Of a stretch of 33,093 nt of DNA, positions 8,053 to 17,466 are shown piece by piece (position 1 is the stretch's first letter; the number at the start of each line of letters is the position of its first letter). This stretch comes from DATFWC01 sp045801465 (GTDB taxonomy: Bacteria; Pseudomonadota; Alphaproteobacteria; Rhizobiales; Xanthobacteraceae), in contig JBJMSU010000183.1 of NCBI GenBank assembly GCA_045801465.1, positions 1-33,093 of the forward strand, written 5' to 3'. Made by a program: the position numbers and the translations under genes. The notes beneath the pieces are model-generated. The model saw nothing but the letters and a program-made list of their open reading frames with translations, was not told the origin of the DNA and ran no database searches.

Positions 8053-9666
8053 TCAACTCTGTGCCTCTGCCGTGGTCTCCTCGGCCGCGTTCTCCTCGGG
8101 CGGCGGGGCGAGATCCGCTTCGCTGATCCAGCCGGCCTTGACGCGCGCCTGCATGATCACTGCCTCGGCCTCGTCCCGCGACAGCTCGAAGCCGTCGAGG
8201 ATGCCGGGCTGGCGCACGTTCTCGCCGTCCTTGCGCTCGGTCCAGCCGATAAGCTCGTCGGTGGCGCAGCCGGCGAGATCCTCGACCGTCTTGATGCCGT
8301 TCTCGCCCAAGGCGACCAGCATCTTCGATGTGACGCCAGACACTTCCTTGACGGCATCTTCGACACCGAGCTCGCGTCGTTTTTCGTCGAACTCCGCCTC
8401 GATGCGTTCAAGATATTCGCGCGCGCGAGACTGCAGCTCCTGGGCGGTCTCCTCGTCGAATCCTTCAATCGACGCGATCTCCTTCTCCTCGACCAGGGCG
8501 AGCTCCTCGACCGAGTTGAAGCCTTCAGAGGCGAGCAACTGGCCGACCACTTCGTCGACGTTCAGCGTCTCCATGAACATGCGCGTGCGGTTTTCGAATT
8601 CGGCCTGGCGGCGCTCCGATTCCTCCTGCTCGGTGAGGATGTCGATGTCCCACCCGGTCAGTTGCGAGGCGAGCCGCACGTTCTGGCCGCGGCGGCCGAT
8701 CGCCAGCGAGAGCTGCTGGTCCGGAACCACGACCTCGATGCGCTCGCGGTCCTCATCGAGCACCACCTTGGCGACCTCGGCCGGCGCCAAGGCGTTGACC
8801 ACGAAGGTCGCGATGTCGGGCGACCATGGGATGATGTCGATCTTCTCGCCCTGCAATTCGTTGACCACCGCTTGCACGCGCGAGCCACGCATGCCGACGC
8901 AGGCACCGACCGGATCGACTGAGGAATCGCGCGAGATCACGGCGATCTTGGCGCGCGAGCCGGGGTCGCGGGCGACCGCTTTCACCTCGACGATCCCGTC
9001 ATAGATTTCCGGAACCTCCTGCGCGAACAGCTTCGCCATGAACTGCGGGTGCGTGCGCGACAGGAAGATTTGCGGCCCGCGCGCCTCGCGGCGCACGTCA
9101 TAGATATAGGCGCGGATACGATCGCCGTTGCGGAACGTCTCGCGCGGCAGCAGTTCGTCGCGGCGCACGATCGCCTCGCCGCGGCCGAGATCGACGACGA
9201 CGTTGCCGTATTCGACCCGCTTGACGATGCCGTTGACGATATCGTGGATGCGCTCCTTGTACTCCTCGTACTGGCGGTCGCGCTCGGCCTCGCGCACCTT
9301 CTGCACGATGACCTGCTTGGCCGATTGCGCCGCGATGCGCCCGTATTCGAGCGGCGGAAGCGTATCGGCGATCGTATCCCCGATCTGCGCCGCCGGATTG
9401 CGCCGGCGCGCATCCTCGAGCTTGATCTGACTCGCTGGGTTTTCCACGCTCTCGACCACGAGCAGGTGGCGCGAGAGCCGCAGCTCCCCGGTCTTGGCGT
9501 TGATCTCGGCATGGACGTCGGTCTCGCTGCCGTAGCGCGAGCGCGCCGCTTTCGCGATGGCGTCTTCCATCGCGGTGATGACGATGCCGCGGTCGATGGC
9601 CTTTTCGCGCGCCACCGCGTCGGCGATCTGCAACAGTTCCAGCCGGTTTGCACTGACGGCAGGCAT
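8053..9666 (-). CDS. nusA: Transcription termination/antitermination factor NusA
   Basis: NusA binds RNA polymerase and nascent RNA and governs pausing, termination and antitermination. The 537 residues contain the N-terminal polymerase-binding domain (about 1-130), an S1 domain (about 138-202), two KH domains with GMRGSRVQAV (about 258-267) and AIGRRGQNVRLA (about 322-333), and two C-terminal acidic helix-hairpin-helix repeats (about 360-510). The ATG at 9666 has AAGGAG six bases upstream. It is 55 bases from rimP. Because NusA acts on intrinsic terminators, the terminator in the rimP leader of this same operon could be a feedback point. Confidence 0.98.
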   Translation of the reverse strand: MPAVSANRLELLQIADAVAREKAIDRGIVITAMEDAIAKAARSRYGSETDVHAEINAKTGELRLSRHLLVVESVENPASQIKLEDARRRNPAAQIGDTIADTLPPLEYGRIAAQSAKQVIVQKVREAERDRQYEEYKERIHDIVNGIVKRVEYGNVVVDLGRGEAIVRRDELLPRETFRNGDRIRAYIYDVRREARGPQIFLSRTHPQFMAKLFAQEVPEIYDGIVEVKAVARDPGSRAKIAVISRDSSVDPVGACVGMRGSRVQAVVNELQGEKIDIIPWSPDIATFVVNALAPAEVAKVVLDEDRERIEVVVPDQQLSLAIGRRGQNVRLASQLTGWDIDILTEQEESERRQAEFENRTRMFMETLNVDEVVGQLLASEGFNSVEELALVEEKEIASIEGFDEETAQELQSRAREYLERIEAEFDEKRRELGVEDAVKEVSGVTSKMLVALGENGIKTVEDLAGCATDELIGWTERKDGENVRQPGILDGFELSRDEAEAVIMQARVKAGWISEADLAPPPEENAAEETTAEAQS

Positions 9667-9721
9667 TCAAGTCTCCTTGTGCTTTCATGTCGCGCGCCGC
9701 TCATCGGCACGCGAGAATTCC

Positions 9722-10327
9722 TCAAGATGGCGGTCCCGAACCGCCGCTGTCCGGGCGCGCTGCTCCGCCCGCCTTGCCGCGCTTGAGCGACTCGGCCACC
9801 AGCGCGTCCGTGAGCACCAGCCTGGCTTCCGCCATATCCTCGATCGCCAGCAGAACGTCGGCTGCTTCACCCGTCGGGAGATCGTCGCGGCGGATGCGCG
9901 CGCTGTCGCCCTCGACGCCGAGCAGCACGCCACGGAAGCGCTTTCGGCCGTCGATCGGCACGGCCATTTCGACCTTGACCACATGGCCGGCAAAGCGATC
10001 GAAATCGGAACGGCGGACCAACGGACGATCGATGCCGGGCGAAGAGACTTCCAGCCGATAAGCCCGGCTGATCGGGTCCTCCACGTCGAGCACCGGCGAT
10101 AGCGCGCGGGATATGATCTCGCAATCGTCGATCGTCATCGTACCGTCCGGCCGCTCGGCCATGATCTGGACCGTGCAGCCGGCAAATCCCGACACCCGGA
10201 CCCGCACCAAGCGATAGCCGAGGCTCTCGAGCAACGGTTCGGCGATGGTCGCGACGCGTGCCGCAACCCCGTGTTCGGCGACGAGTCGCCGCTCTGCCTT
10301 GACCGCCGTGTCGGCCGAGTCGTCCAT
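9722..10327 (-). CDS. rimP: Ribosome maturation factor RimP
   Basis: RimP helps assemble the 30S subunit. From the ATG at 10327 (MDDSADTAVKAERR) it has 201 residues. The conserved stretches LLESLGYRLVRVRV, TIDDCEIISRALSPVLDVED and SPGIDRPLVRRSDFDRFAGH identify the family. The frame is open far upstream to 10747, but that part overlaps the promoter, leader terminator and a divergent gene, so it is not coding. An AGGA lies just before the ATG with short spacing. It is the first gene of the nusA-infB operon and is preceded by an intrinsic terminator 25 bases before the start codon. Confidence 0.95.
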   Translation of the reverse strand: MDDSADTAVKAERRLVAEHGVAARVATIAEPLLESLGYRLVRVRVSGFAGCTVQIMAERPDGTMTIDDCEIISRALSPVLDVEDPISRAYRLEVSSPGIDRPLVRRSDFDRFAGHVVKVEMAVPIDGRKRFRGVLLGVEGDSARIRRDDLPTGEAADVLLAIEDMAEARLVLTDALVAESLKRGKAGGAARPDSGGSGPPS

Positions 10328-10352
10328 GCGTCCTGGATCCCGCCAGGGTAAC

Positions 10353-10385
10353 AAAAAAGAGCGGGTCCCGGGCGGGGCCCACTCT
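10353..10385 (-). terminator. Intrinsic terminator in the rimP leader (probable attenuator)
   Basis: The arms at 10358-10369 and 10374-10385 form a 12-position stem with one G-T wobble and one mismatch around a 4-base loop, followed on the minus strand by six T (10353-10358). It lies between the operon promoter and the rimP start codon, so read-through must be regulated or partial. Upstream in the leader are two smaller hairpins (around 10422-10435 and 10398-10412) that could compete with it. Attenuator-type leaders before rimP are described in other proteobacteria; here the mechanism is inferred. Confidence 0.75.
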
Positions 10386-10440
10386 CGATAGCCGTCCGGA
10401 TACAATCCGAGCGTTATGAGATGTCCATACGGACACCGCA

Positions 10441-10468
10441 AATATAGCGATTTTCCCAAGCGACGCAA
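10441..10468 (-). promoter_or_regulatory. Housekeeping promoter of the rimP-nusA-infB operon
   Basis: On the minus strand TTGCGT (10463-10468) and TATATT (10441-10446) are 16 bases apart, a good vegetative promoter for alphaproteobacteria. Transcription would start near 10434, giving a leader of about 105 bases to the rimP ATG that contains the terminator above. Confidence 0.6.
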
Positions 10469-10609
10469 GGGGAGATGCAGCGCGTTTGAGAGGCGGTGCG
10501 CGGGCTCAATTCGGCTGTCCCATTCGCCCGGTATGGCTAATCGATCGTTAACGACTTGGCCGTAAAGCTTGGTCCAGCATTGAGTCGCAATCATCTTGCG
10601 GATCACGGC

Positions 10610-11692
10610 ATGCTGGCAGCTCAAGCCCCCCTGATTCCCGAGCTCGAAGAAGCCCTCCGGCGGATCTCCGCCGACAAGCACGGCGACACCGTGCGGCGCG
10701 TCACCGACTTTTTCGTGGCCGGCGCCGCCCGGTTCGGTGAACTGCACGTCTGCCTGTTCGATCGCATTCTCGGGCGCCTCATTGCCGCACTGGAAAGTCC
10801 GGCGCTGGTCGAGCTTGCCCGCGCGCTCGCCCCGCTCTCCAATGCGCCCCCCGACGTCATCCGCCGCCTCGCCCGCGATGACGCCATCGCGGTCGCCGGT
10901 CCCGTGCTGGCGCGTTCAAGCTGTCTCGACGAGCTGGACCTGATCGAGATCGCGCGCACGAAAAGCCAGGCGCACCTGTTCGCCATTTCCGGCCGCGCTG
11001 CGGTCAGCGAGGCGGTGAGCGATGTGCTGGTCGATCGCGGCGATCGCGACGTGGCGCGGAACATCGCGATGAATCACCGGGCGCGGTTTTCGCAAACCGG
11101 CATCGCCAAGCTGGCAGAGCGCGCCGCGAACGACGCCGTCCTGGCGGAAAAGCTCGGTAAACGCCAGGATCTGCCCGCACAGGTGCTGCGCGCGGTTCTT
11201 CTCAGTGTGCCGCTGGAGATCCGGCAGCGCGTGCTGGCATTCACCGCGCCGGAGATGCGGACACGGATCGACGATGGAACGATCAACGTTCCGCACGACA
11301 TCGACGAAGCGGCCGCGGACGCCGACGCCTGGCGCATTGTGCACGCGCTCAAACGAGAGGGCCGCCTCGACGAGGCGCAGGTGCTCGAATTCGCGCGAAG
11401 CGGACGCAACAAGGAACTGCTTGCGGCCTTGGCCCTGATCTGTGACGTGTCCGTCGACGTGGTGCGCGGGCTCATCACCAGCGACCAGCCGGACGCCGCG
11501 CTGATTCTGTGCCAGGCGGCGGCTTTCAGTTGGCCGACCGCGCGGGCGGTCCTGGCGGCCGGCAGCCACACGGCTCTGTCCGCGGCCCTGGATAAGGCAG
11601 AAGCCGAGTTCGACCGCCTGTCACCGTCGACGGCGGGACGGATCGTCGGATTCTGGAGCGCCTGCCACGGCGAGCTGCGCGCGGCGAGCTGA
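10610..11692 (+). CDS. DUF2336 domain-containing protein
   Basis: From the ATG at 10610 the protein has 360 residues and begins MLAAQAPLIPELEEALRR, the usual opening of alphaproteobacterial DUF2336 proteins. It is almost entirely helical in appearance, with HEAT-like repeated motifs such as NAPPDVIRRLARDDAIAVAG, ARTKSQAHLFAISGR and SEAVSDVLVDRGDRDVARNI. No catalytic motif, signal peptide or membrane segment is seen. The family has no established biochemical role. A TTG at 10556 would add 18 residues, but neither start has a clear ribosome binding site; I prefer the ATG because it matches the family start. It is transcribed divergently from rimP and converges with trmB, 13 bases between stops. 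Confidence 0.85.
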   Translation: MLAAQAPLIPELEEALRRISADKHGDTVRRVTDFFVAGAARFGELHVCLFDRILGRLIAALESPALVELARALAPLSNAPPDVIRRLARDDAIAVAGPVLARSSCLDELDLIEIARTKSQAHLFAISGRAAVSEAVSDVLVDRGDRDVARNIAMNHRARFSQTGIAKLAERAANDAVLAEKLGKRQDLPAQVLRAVLLSVPLEIRQRVLAFTAPEMRTRIDDGTINVPHDIDEAAADADAWRIVHALKREGRLDEAQVLEFARSGRNKELLAALALICDVSVDVVRGLITSDQPDAALILCQAAAFSWPTARAVLAAGSHTALSAALDKAEAEFDRLSPSTAGRIVGFWSACHGELRAAS

Positions 11693-11705
11693 ATTCTTCG
11701 CAGCA

Positions 11706-12428
11706 TTACCTGCGCCGGAACGTCAGGTAACAAGGAGCCCTGCCCTCGCGCAGCGCCTTTGCTTCATAGCGCGTGCCGGCAAAATCCGGCCACGGTTTCC
11801 GCCAGTCGTCGGCACGTGCCGCCATCCAGGCGAAGTCCGGGCAACGGATCAGCCGTTGCAGCGTCCAGGCGGTGTAATCGGCCCAGTCGCTGGCAAAGCG
11901 GAATTCGCCGCCTGGCTCCAGCACGCGGGCGAGCGCCGCCACGGTCGCGTCCTGGACGAAGCGCCGTTTCCAATGGCGCCGCTTGGGCCAGGGGTCCGGG
12001 TAGATGAGCTCCACCCGCTTGAGCGAGCTTGCCGGCAGCCATGCCAGCAGCATCGTCGCGTCACCATGGTGAAGCCGGATGTTCTTAAGCTCGAGCTCGG
12101 CGATCGCCGAGAGCGCCTTCGCCATCCCGTTGACGAACGGCTCGCAGCCGATGAAGCCAACCTGAGAATGCGTCTGCGCCTGGGCAATGAGGTGCTCAGC
12201 CCCGCCGAAGCCGATCTCGAGCCGCACGCCTTCGACGCGGAATGGGAACAGCGTAGCGAGCTGCGCCGGCGCGGGCGTGGTCAGATCGAGCGCGAGGCGC
12301 GGCAACAACGAGCCGAGCAGCCCGGCTTGCCGGCCCCTCAGCCGATGCCCTTTGCGCCGCCCATAGAAAGACCCCGTGCCCGAGCGATGCTCGTCTCCCG
12401 CTTGGCTGTGCTTCTCATCCGCCGCCAT
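11706..12428 (-). CDS. trmB: tRNA (guanine-N7-)-methyltransferase TrmB
   Basis: The enzyme uses S-adenosylmethionine to form 7-methylguanosine at position 46 in the tRNA variable loop. The 240-residue protein shows the SAM-binding motif LEIGFGGAEHL (70-80) and the family signature YPDPWPKRRHWKRRFVQ with the acidic/Trp-Pro-Lys core. The N-terminal 30 residues are polar and basic; the ATG at 12428 is used though no strong ribosome binding site is visible. It lies downstream of metK, whose product makes the methyl donor, but a mosaic repeat separates the genes. Confidence 0.95.
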   Translation of the reverse strand: MAADEKHSQAGDEHRSGTGSFYGRRKGHRLRGRQAGLLGSLLPRLALDLTTPAPAQLATLFPFRVEGVRLEIGFGGAEHLIAQAQTHSQVGFIGCEPFVNGMAKALSAIAELELKNIRLHHGDATMLLAWLPASSLKRVELIYPDPWPKRRHWKRRFVQDATVAALARVLEPGGEFRFASDWADYTAWTLQRLIRCPDFAWMAARADDWRKPWPDFAGTRYEAKALREGRAPCYLTFRRR

Positions 12429-12460
12429 GCGTCATGCGGAACGGCCGCCGCGGGAATTTG

Positions 12461-12568
12461 GAGCATTTTTAGGAAAAGTGGACACCGGTTTTCCGTAGAA
12501 AATGCGACCAGCATCGAAGCTGGGGCGCATTCAAATCCCAAGCAGCTTCCACCATTTCCGAATGCGCT

Positions 12569-12572
<4 letters not shown>
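12461..12572. repeat. Rhizobial-type intergenic mosaic repeat (two palindromic modules)
   Basis: Module 1 has nested inverted repeats: GCATTTT/AAAATGC (12463-12469, 12499-12505) around GGAAAA/TTTTCC (12472-12477, 12489-12494), with the core AGTGGACACCGG. Module 2 has GCGCATTC/GAATGCGC (12525-12532, 12560-12567). A short CCAGC/GCTGG hairpin (12508-12523) lies between. The element ends in GCTCTAG. I recall the motif, with its AAAACCGGTGTCCACTTTT core, as frequent between genes of Rhizobiales, similar to the RIME class; that is recollection, not a search. It lies between trmB and metK and supplies the metK stop codon. Confidence 0.7.
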
Positions 12573-13843
<1,271 letters not shown>

Positions 13844-13982
13844 CGCGGGAAACTCCTCGTGCAAGGGAAAGTCAGGTCTTCACGCCTGCTCGTTTCTTGC
13901 AGCGTCCCGGAGCCGGGTCAAGGTGTGGGCGCACAATGGGCGGATCCGGGCAGGCCGCCGGCACGGCGGCCCACGCTCGAGG

Positions 13983-14402
13983 TCAAGAAAGCCTGTCTTC
14001 CTCGCCGACGATCGCCTCGACGAGATCGACGATGCGCCGGCGCACCTTCGGCTCCTTGATCCGCATGAACGCCTTCGTCAGCGCAAGACCTTCGGACGAA
14101 GCGAGAAAATCCGACACATAGGCCGGCGAAGGCGCTTCGCCCATGCCGAGTGGGCGTCCGCTGGCGGGTGCGCCTTCGAAGAAGAAGGCGACCGGGACCT
14201 GGAGAATGTGGGAGATCTGCTGCAGCCGGCTTGCGCCGATCCGGTTGGTGCCTTTCTCGTATTTCTGCACCTGCTGAAAGGTCAAATCCAGCGCGTCGCC
14301 AAGCTTCTCCTGGCTCATGCCGAGCATCATCCGACGCATGCGTACCCGGCTCCCGACGTGCTTGTCGATCGGGTTGGGCGCTTTCTTGACCACACTCATC
14401 AT
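13983..14402 (-). CDS. XRE/Cro-CI family HTH regulator (PhrR-like)
   Basis: The product is about 139 residues. It has an HTH_3 DNA-binding domain at about residues 15-70 (GSRVRMRRMMLGMSQEKLGDA, LTFQQVQKYEKGTNRIGASR) and a helical C-terminal part ending RRRIVDLVEAIVGEEDRLS. It matches a regulator type conserved in Rhizobiales, of which the acid-induced PhrR of Sinorhizobium is one described member; its targets here are unknown. The gene lies between lnt and metK. Four start codons fall within 16 bases (GTG 14414, ATG 14408, 14402, 14399). I chose 14402 because GGAG lies six bases upstream. A 35-codon open frame ends just before it (14405), which may couple translation. Confidence 0.9.
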   Translation of the reverse strand: MMSVVKKAPNPIDKHVGSRVRMRRMMLGMSQEKLGDALDLTFQQVQKYEKGTNRIGASRLQQISHILQVPVAFFFEGAPASGRPLGMGEAPSPAYVSDFLASSEGLALTKAFMRIKEPKVRRRIVDLVEAIVGEEDRLS

Positions 14403-14404
14403 AC

Positions 14405-14512
14405 TCATCTCCACACGCTCCCATCCGTTGCGATCAGTGCCGCTTTATGCCGCAATCTTCGTATTCGGGACTGTGCATTCAATGCGTAGTCTGCCGGAGT
14501 TCGCTCGTTCAT
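14405..14512 (-). CDS. Possible 35-residue upstream ORF of the HTH regulator gene
   Basis: The ATG at 14512 opens MNERTPADYALNAQSRIRRL, a basic peptide ending at TGA 14405-14407. That stop ends two bases before the chosen regulator start (14402) and overlaps the alternative ATG at 14408. The ribosome binding site is weak (GGGACGTTAAG). I do not recognise the peptide. It may be a translational coupling leader or chance. Confidence 0.3.
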   Translation of the reverse strand: MNERTPADYALNAQSRIRRLRHKAALIATDGSVWR

Positions 14513-14601
14513 CTTAACGTCCCGATAGCTCGATTCCCGGAAGGCAGACGCGGGGATTGTGACGCTTTTTTACAGCGAATTGGTGCGGTCGGTACCGCCG
14601 G

Positions 14602-16251
14602 TTATATCATACCAGCCCTGCGGTCGCGAGGTTTCCAACCCATCCGGCGGCGCAGCACGAGGACGGCGGCGCCTGCGAGCATCAGGGCCGCAAGGCTGTC
14701 GCCGATGCGGACGAACAGCGTGGGCGGGATGCGGCGCGGCAACGACGCGTCGAACACGCCTTCGGTGGCGAGCGGCAAGTGATTGATGACCCGCCCGACC
14801 GGATCGACCACCGCTGAAATCCCAGTATTTGCGGCCCTGACCAGGGGCAGGCCTTCTTCGATGGCGCGCACGCGCGCCTGCTGAAAGTGCTGATAGGGGC
14901 CGGTGCTATTGCCGAACCATCCGTCGTTGGTGAGGTTGATGAGCCAGCCGGGCCGGTCGCCTGCGCGCGGCACGGCTTCTCCGGAAAAAATGATTTCATA
15001 GCAGATGAGCGGCACTGCAGCAGGCGCGCCCGGCATTGCGAGCGGGCGCCGGCGCTCGCCGGCTAAGAAGCCGCCCTGAACCTTGGTGAGCTGCATCAGG
15101 CCGAAACTCTCGAGCAGACCTTGGAACGGCAGATACTCGCCGAACGGCACGAGATGCAGCTTGTCATAGGTGCCGAGAATCGAGCCGTCGTGATCGATCA
15201 CGTAGATCGAATTGTAGCCCTGCACGATTTGCGCCCCCGGAGTCGTCTCTTCGGGGCGCACTCCGCCGGTGACCAGCACGGTTCCCTGCGGCAACAGCGC
15301 CGCGATCTGCGCCAGCGCTTCCGGCTCGCGGGCGATGAAGAACGGAAACGCCGACTCCGGCCATATCAGGTGCGTGACGTCGCGGATGCCGGTGGTGCCG
15401 GGGCCGGTGGCGCGGTCGGAGAGCGTGAGATAGCGACTCATCACCTGCTGCTTGGCGCCGTAGTTGAACTTCTCGTCCTGCGGCAGATTGGGCTGCATGA
15501 TGCGCAGCCGCACGCCGGCCACGAAGCTGGTCGGTGTCTGGTTCAGCCGGACGAGGCCATACGTCGCGCAAGCTGCCAGAACGAGGGCCGCGCATAATGG
15601 CGGCAACCACGGACGACGTGTGTAGATGCGTTCGTCTACGAGCACGGCGGGGGTTGCGAAGATCGCAACGGCCATGAACGTCAAGCCCCAAATCCCCACC
15701 AAGGCGGCGCTTTGCGCCAGCACCAGGGGGCCGGTCAGAGCATAGCCATAGGCATTCCAGGGGAAGCCGGTCAGGACGTGCCCGCGCAGCCATTCGACGA
15801 CGGTCAGCGCCACCGCAAGCGCCAGCACCCGGCTCGGGCCGCGTGTCCACATGGCGCGTGCGAACGCGAGTCCAGCCGCGGTGAACAGGGCGAGGCCCGC
15901 CGGCAGACCGGCCACCGCGAACGGCAGCAGCCAGCCGAACGTCTTTGCATCCACCAGAAAGGCATGGCCGACCCAATAGAGGCCGGCGAGGAAATAGCCG
16001 AAGCCGAACCACCAGCCGGCGCCGGCTGCCGACATGACGCCGCCCAAACGTCCCGCCGCCGATCCGTCGATGAGCCAGACGAGGACCGGAAACGTCAGGA
16101 ACATCACCGGCCAGAGATTGAACGGCGCCAGCGCCAGCGTTGACATCGCGCCTGCCGCCGCCGCAATGGCGGCGCGCCGCCATCCCCAGGCCAGCATGAC
16201 GCGATGGGCAAGTTGCGTGAGCGAAAGCGCAACCGCGGACCTTCGCTTCAT
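14602..16251 (-). CDS. lnt: Apolipoprotein N-acyltransferase
   Basis: Lnt adds the third acyl chain to lipoproteins in the inner membrane, from a phospholipid donor. From the ATG at 16251 it has 549 residues: about seven hydrophobic segments between residues 24 and 230 and another near the C-terminus, with a nitrilase-type domain between them. The catalytic triad is visible as Glu299 (LIWPESAFPFF), Lys364 (YDKLHLVPFGEYLPF) and Cys417 (VPLICYEIIFSGE). I chose MKRRSAVALS because a G-rich ribosome binding site abuts it; the open frame to 16350 would overlap corC. It follows corC by 52 bases, the common corC-lnt order. Confidence 0.96.
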   Translation of the reverse strand: MKRRSAVALSLTQLAHRVMLAWGWRRAAIAAAAGAMSTLALAPFNLWPVMFLTFPVLVWLIDGSAAGRLGGVMSAAGAGWWFGFGYFLAGLYWVGHAFLVDAKTFGWLLPFAVAGLPAGLALFTAAGLAFARAMWTRGPSRVLALAVALTVVEWLRGHVLTGFPWNAYGYALTGPLVLAQSAALVGIWGLTFMAVAIFATPAVLVDERIYTRRPWLPPLCAALVLAACATYGLVRLNQTPTSFVAGVRLRIMQPNLPQDEKFNYGAKQQVMSRYLTLSDRATGPGTTGIRDVTHLIWPESAFPFFIAREPEALAQIAALLPQGTVLVTGGVRPEETTPGAQIVQGYNSIYVIDHDGSILGTYDKLHLVPFGEYLPFQGLLESFGLMQLTKVQGGFLAGERRRPLAMPGAPAAVPLICYEIIFSGEAVPRAGDRPGWLINLTNDGWFGNSTGPYQHFQQARVRAIEEGLPLVRAANTGISAVVDPVGRVINHLPLATEGVFDASLPRRIPPTLFVRIGDSLAALMLAGAAVLVLRRRMGWKPRDRRAGMI

Positions 16252-16303
16252 CTCCCCCCTTGGTTCGCCGGGAAGAGCCGAGGGGGTGTAGGAGCTGTCA
16301 ATC

Positions 16304-17455
16304 CTAATGGGGCCCTCCGGGCGCGCTTGTTTCGCCGACGGTCGCGTCAAGACTTGCGTGGACGCCGTCTGCGCTGGGCGGAAGCGGTGTGGCAGGCTCG
16401 GGCCGCGGGGTGCGGCGCTTGCCCTCGCTCGTGCCCGCGGACGTTTTGGCGCGATAGATGCGGAGCTTCTTCACACGGCGAGGATCGGCGTCGAACACTT
16501 CGATCTCGAAATCTCCCGGGCCGGGCACGAGCTCGCCGCGCACCGGCACGCGGCCGATCTTCATGAACAAATAGCCGCCCAGCGTATCCACCTCCTCGGC
16601 CGCATCGCCGATGTCGAATTCGGCGCCCAGTGTGGCCGTGACATCTTCAAGGCTGGTGCGGGCGTCGGCCAGGAACGAGCCGTCAGGCTGACGGACCACC
16701 GATGGCGCGTCGTCCTCGTCATGCTCGTCCTCGATCTCGCCGACGACCTGCTCCACGATGTCTTCGATCGAGGCGAGGCCGTCCGTTCCGCCGTATTCGT
16801 CGATGACCAGCGCGAGATGAATGCGCGTCGCCTGCATCTTGGCGAACAGATCGATCACCGGCATCGATGGCGGTACGAACAGGACCTCGCGCACGATCTT
16901 GGTCGATGACAGGCCGACGGAGAGATCGACGGCCCTGAGATCGAGATTCGCCGGCAACGGCTTCTTGCGGCCTGCATTCGCCTCCGGCTTCACGGCGGCG
17001 CGGGCGGCCATGTAGGCGATGAGGTCGCGGATATGCACCATGCCGACCGGGTCATCGAGCGTGTCGTTGTAGACGGCGAGGCGCGAGTGACCGGCGCTTT
17101 CGAATACCTTGATCAGTTCGCCGAGAGAAATGTCCTGCGGCACGGCCACGATGTCGGCGCGTGGCACCATCACGTCTTCGACCCGGCGCTCGCGCAGCTC
17201 GAGAATATTCTTGAGCATCGTGCGCTCTTCCGGCGAGAAGCCGGTGTCGGCGGGGGTGCCGTTCTCCAGGACGACTTCCAGATCCTGGCGGATGGAACCA
17301 GCCTTCCAGCCGAATAAATTACGGAGGACCCGCGTGAAAAACCCCTCGGCGCTGTCACGACCGGGTTCTGCTCCGGCGGCGACCGGCACGGGAAGATTCG
17401 ATCGGCCGGAGTCGGCGCTGCTTTGGCTGGGACTTGGTGCGTCGGTGTCAGGCAT
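16304..17455 (-). CDS. corC: CorC/HlyC-family CBS-domain protein
   Basis: The 383-residue protein has a polar N-terminal part, a CBS domain pair (about 95-150, MVPRADIVAVPQDISLGELI; about 165-235, VPPSMPVIDLFAKMQATRIH then LVIDEYGGTDGLASIEDIVE), and a C-terminal CorC_HlyC transporter-associated domain (about 255-335). No membrane DUF21 domain is present, so it is the soluble CorC type linked to magnesium/cobalt efflux; older annotation as haemolysin is not supported. The start is 11 bases after the ybeY stop, so they are one operon. The C-terminal 45 residues are Pro/Thr-rich and probably disordered. Confidence 0.93.
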   Translation of the reverse strand: MPDTDAPSPSQSSADSGRSNLPVPVAAGAEPGRDSAEGFFTRVLRNLFGWKAGSIRQDLEVVLENGTPADTGFSPEERTMLKNILELRERRVEDVMVPRADIVAVPQDISLGELIKVFESAGHSRLAVYNDTLDDPVGMVHIRDLIAYMAARAAVKPEANAGRKKPLPANLDLRAVDLSVGLSSTKIVREVLFVPPSMPVIDLFAKMQATRIHLALVIDEYGGTDGLASIEDIVEQVVGEIEDEHDEDDAPSVVRQPDGSFLADARTSLEDVTATLGAEFDIGDAAEEVDTLGGYLFMKIGRVPVRGELVPGPGDFEIEVFDADPRRVKKLRIYRAKTSAGTSEGKRRTPRPEPATPLPPSADGVHASLDATVGETSAPGGPH

Positions 17456-17466
17456 CGTGCTTGCGA

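Noticed and set aside
10386..10555. tRNA-fMet upstream of rimP as in enterobacteria
   Set aside because: No cloverleaf, T-loop GTTCGA motif or CCA end could be found in this stretch.
9722..10747. Long version of rimP starting at 10747
   Set aside because: The added part would translate the promoter, the leader terminator and the antisense of the DUF2336 gene; the ATG at 10327 gives the family start.
13844..13982. Possible SAM-sensing riboswitch before metK
   Set aside because: I looked for SAM-II and SAM/SAH-type conserved blocks and saw none; a covariance scan would be needed to be certain.
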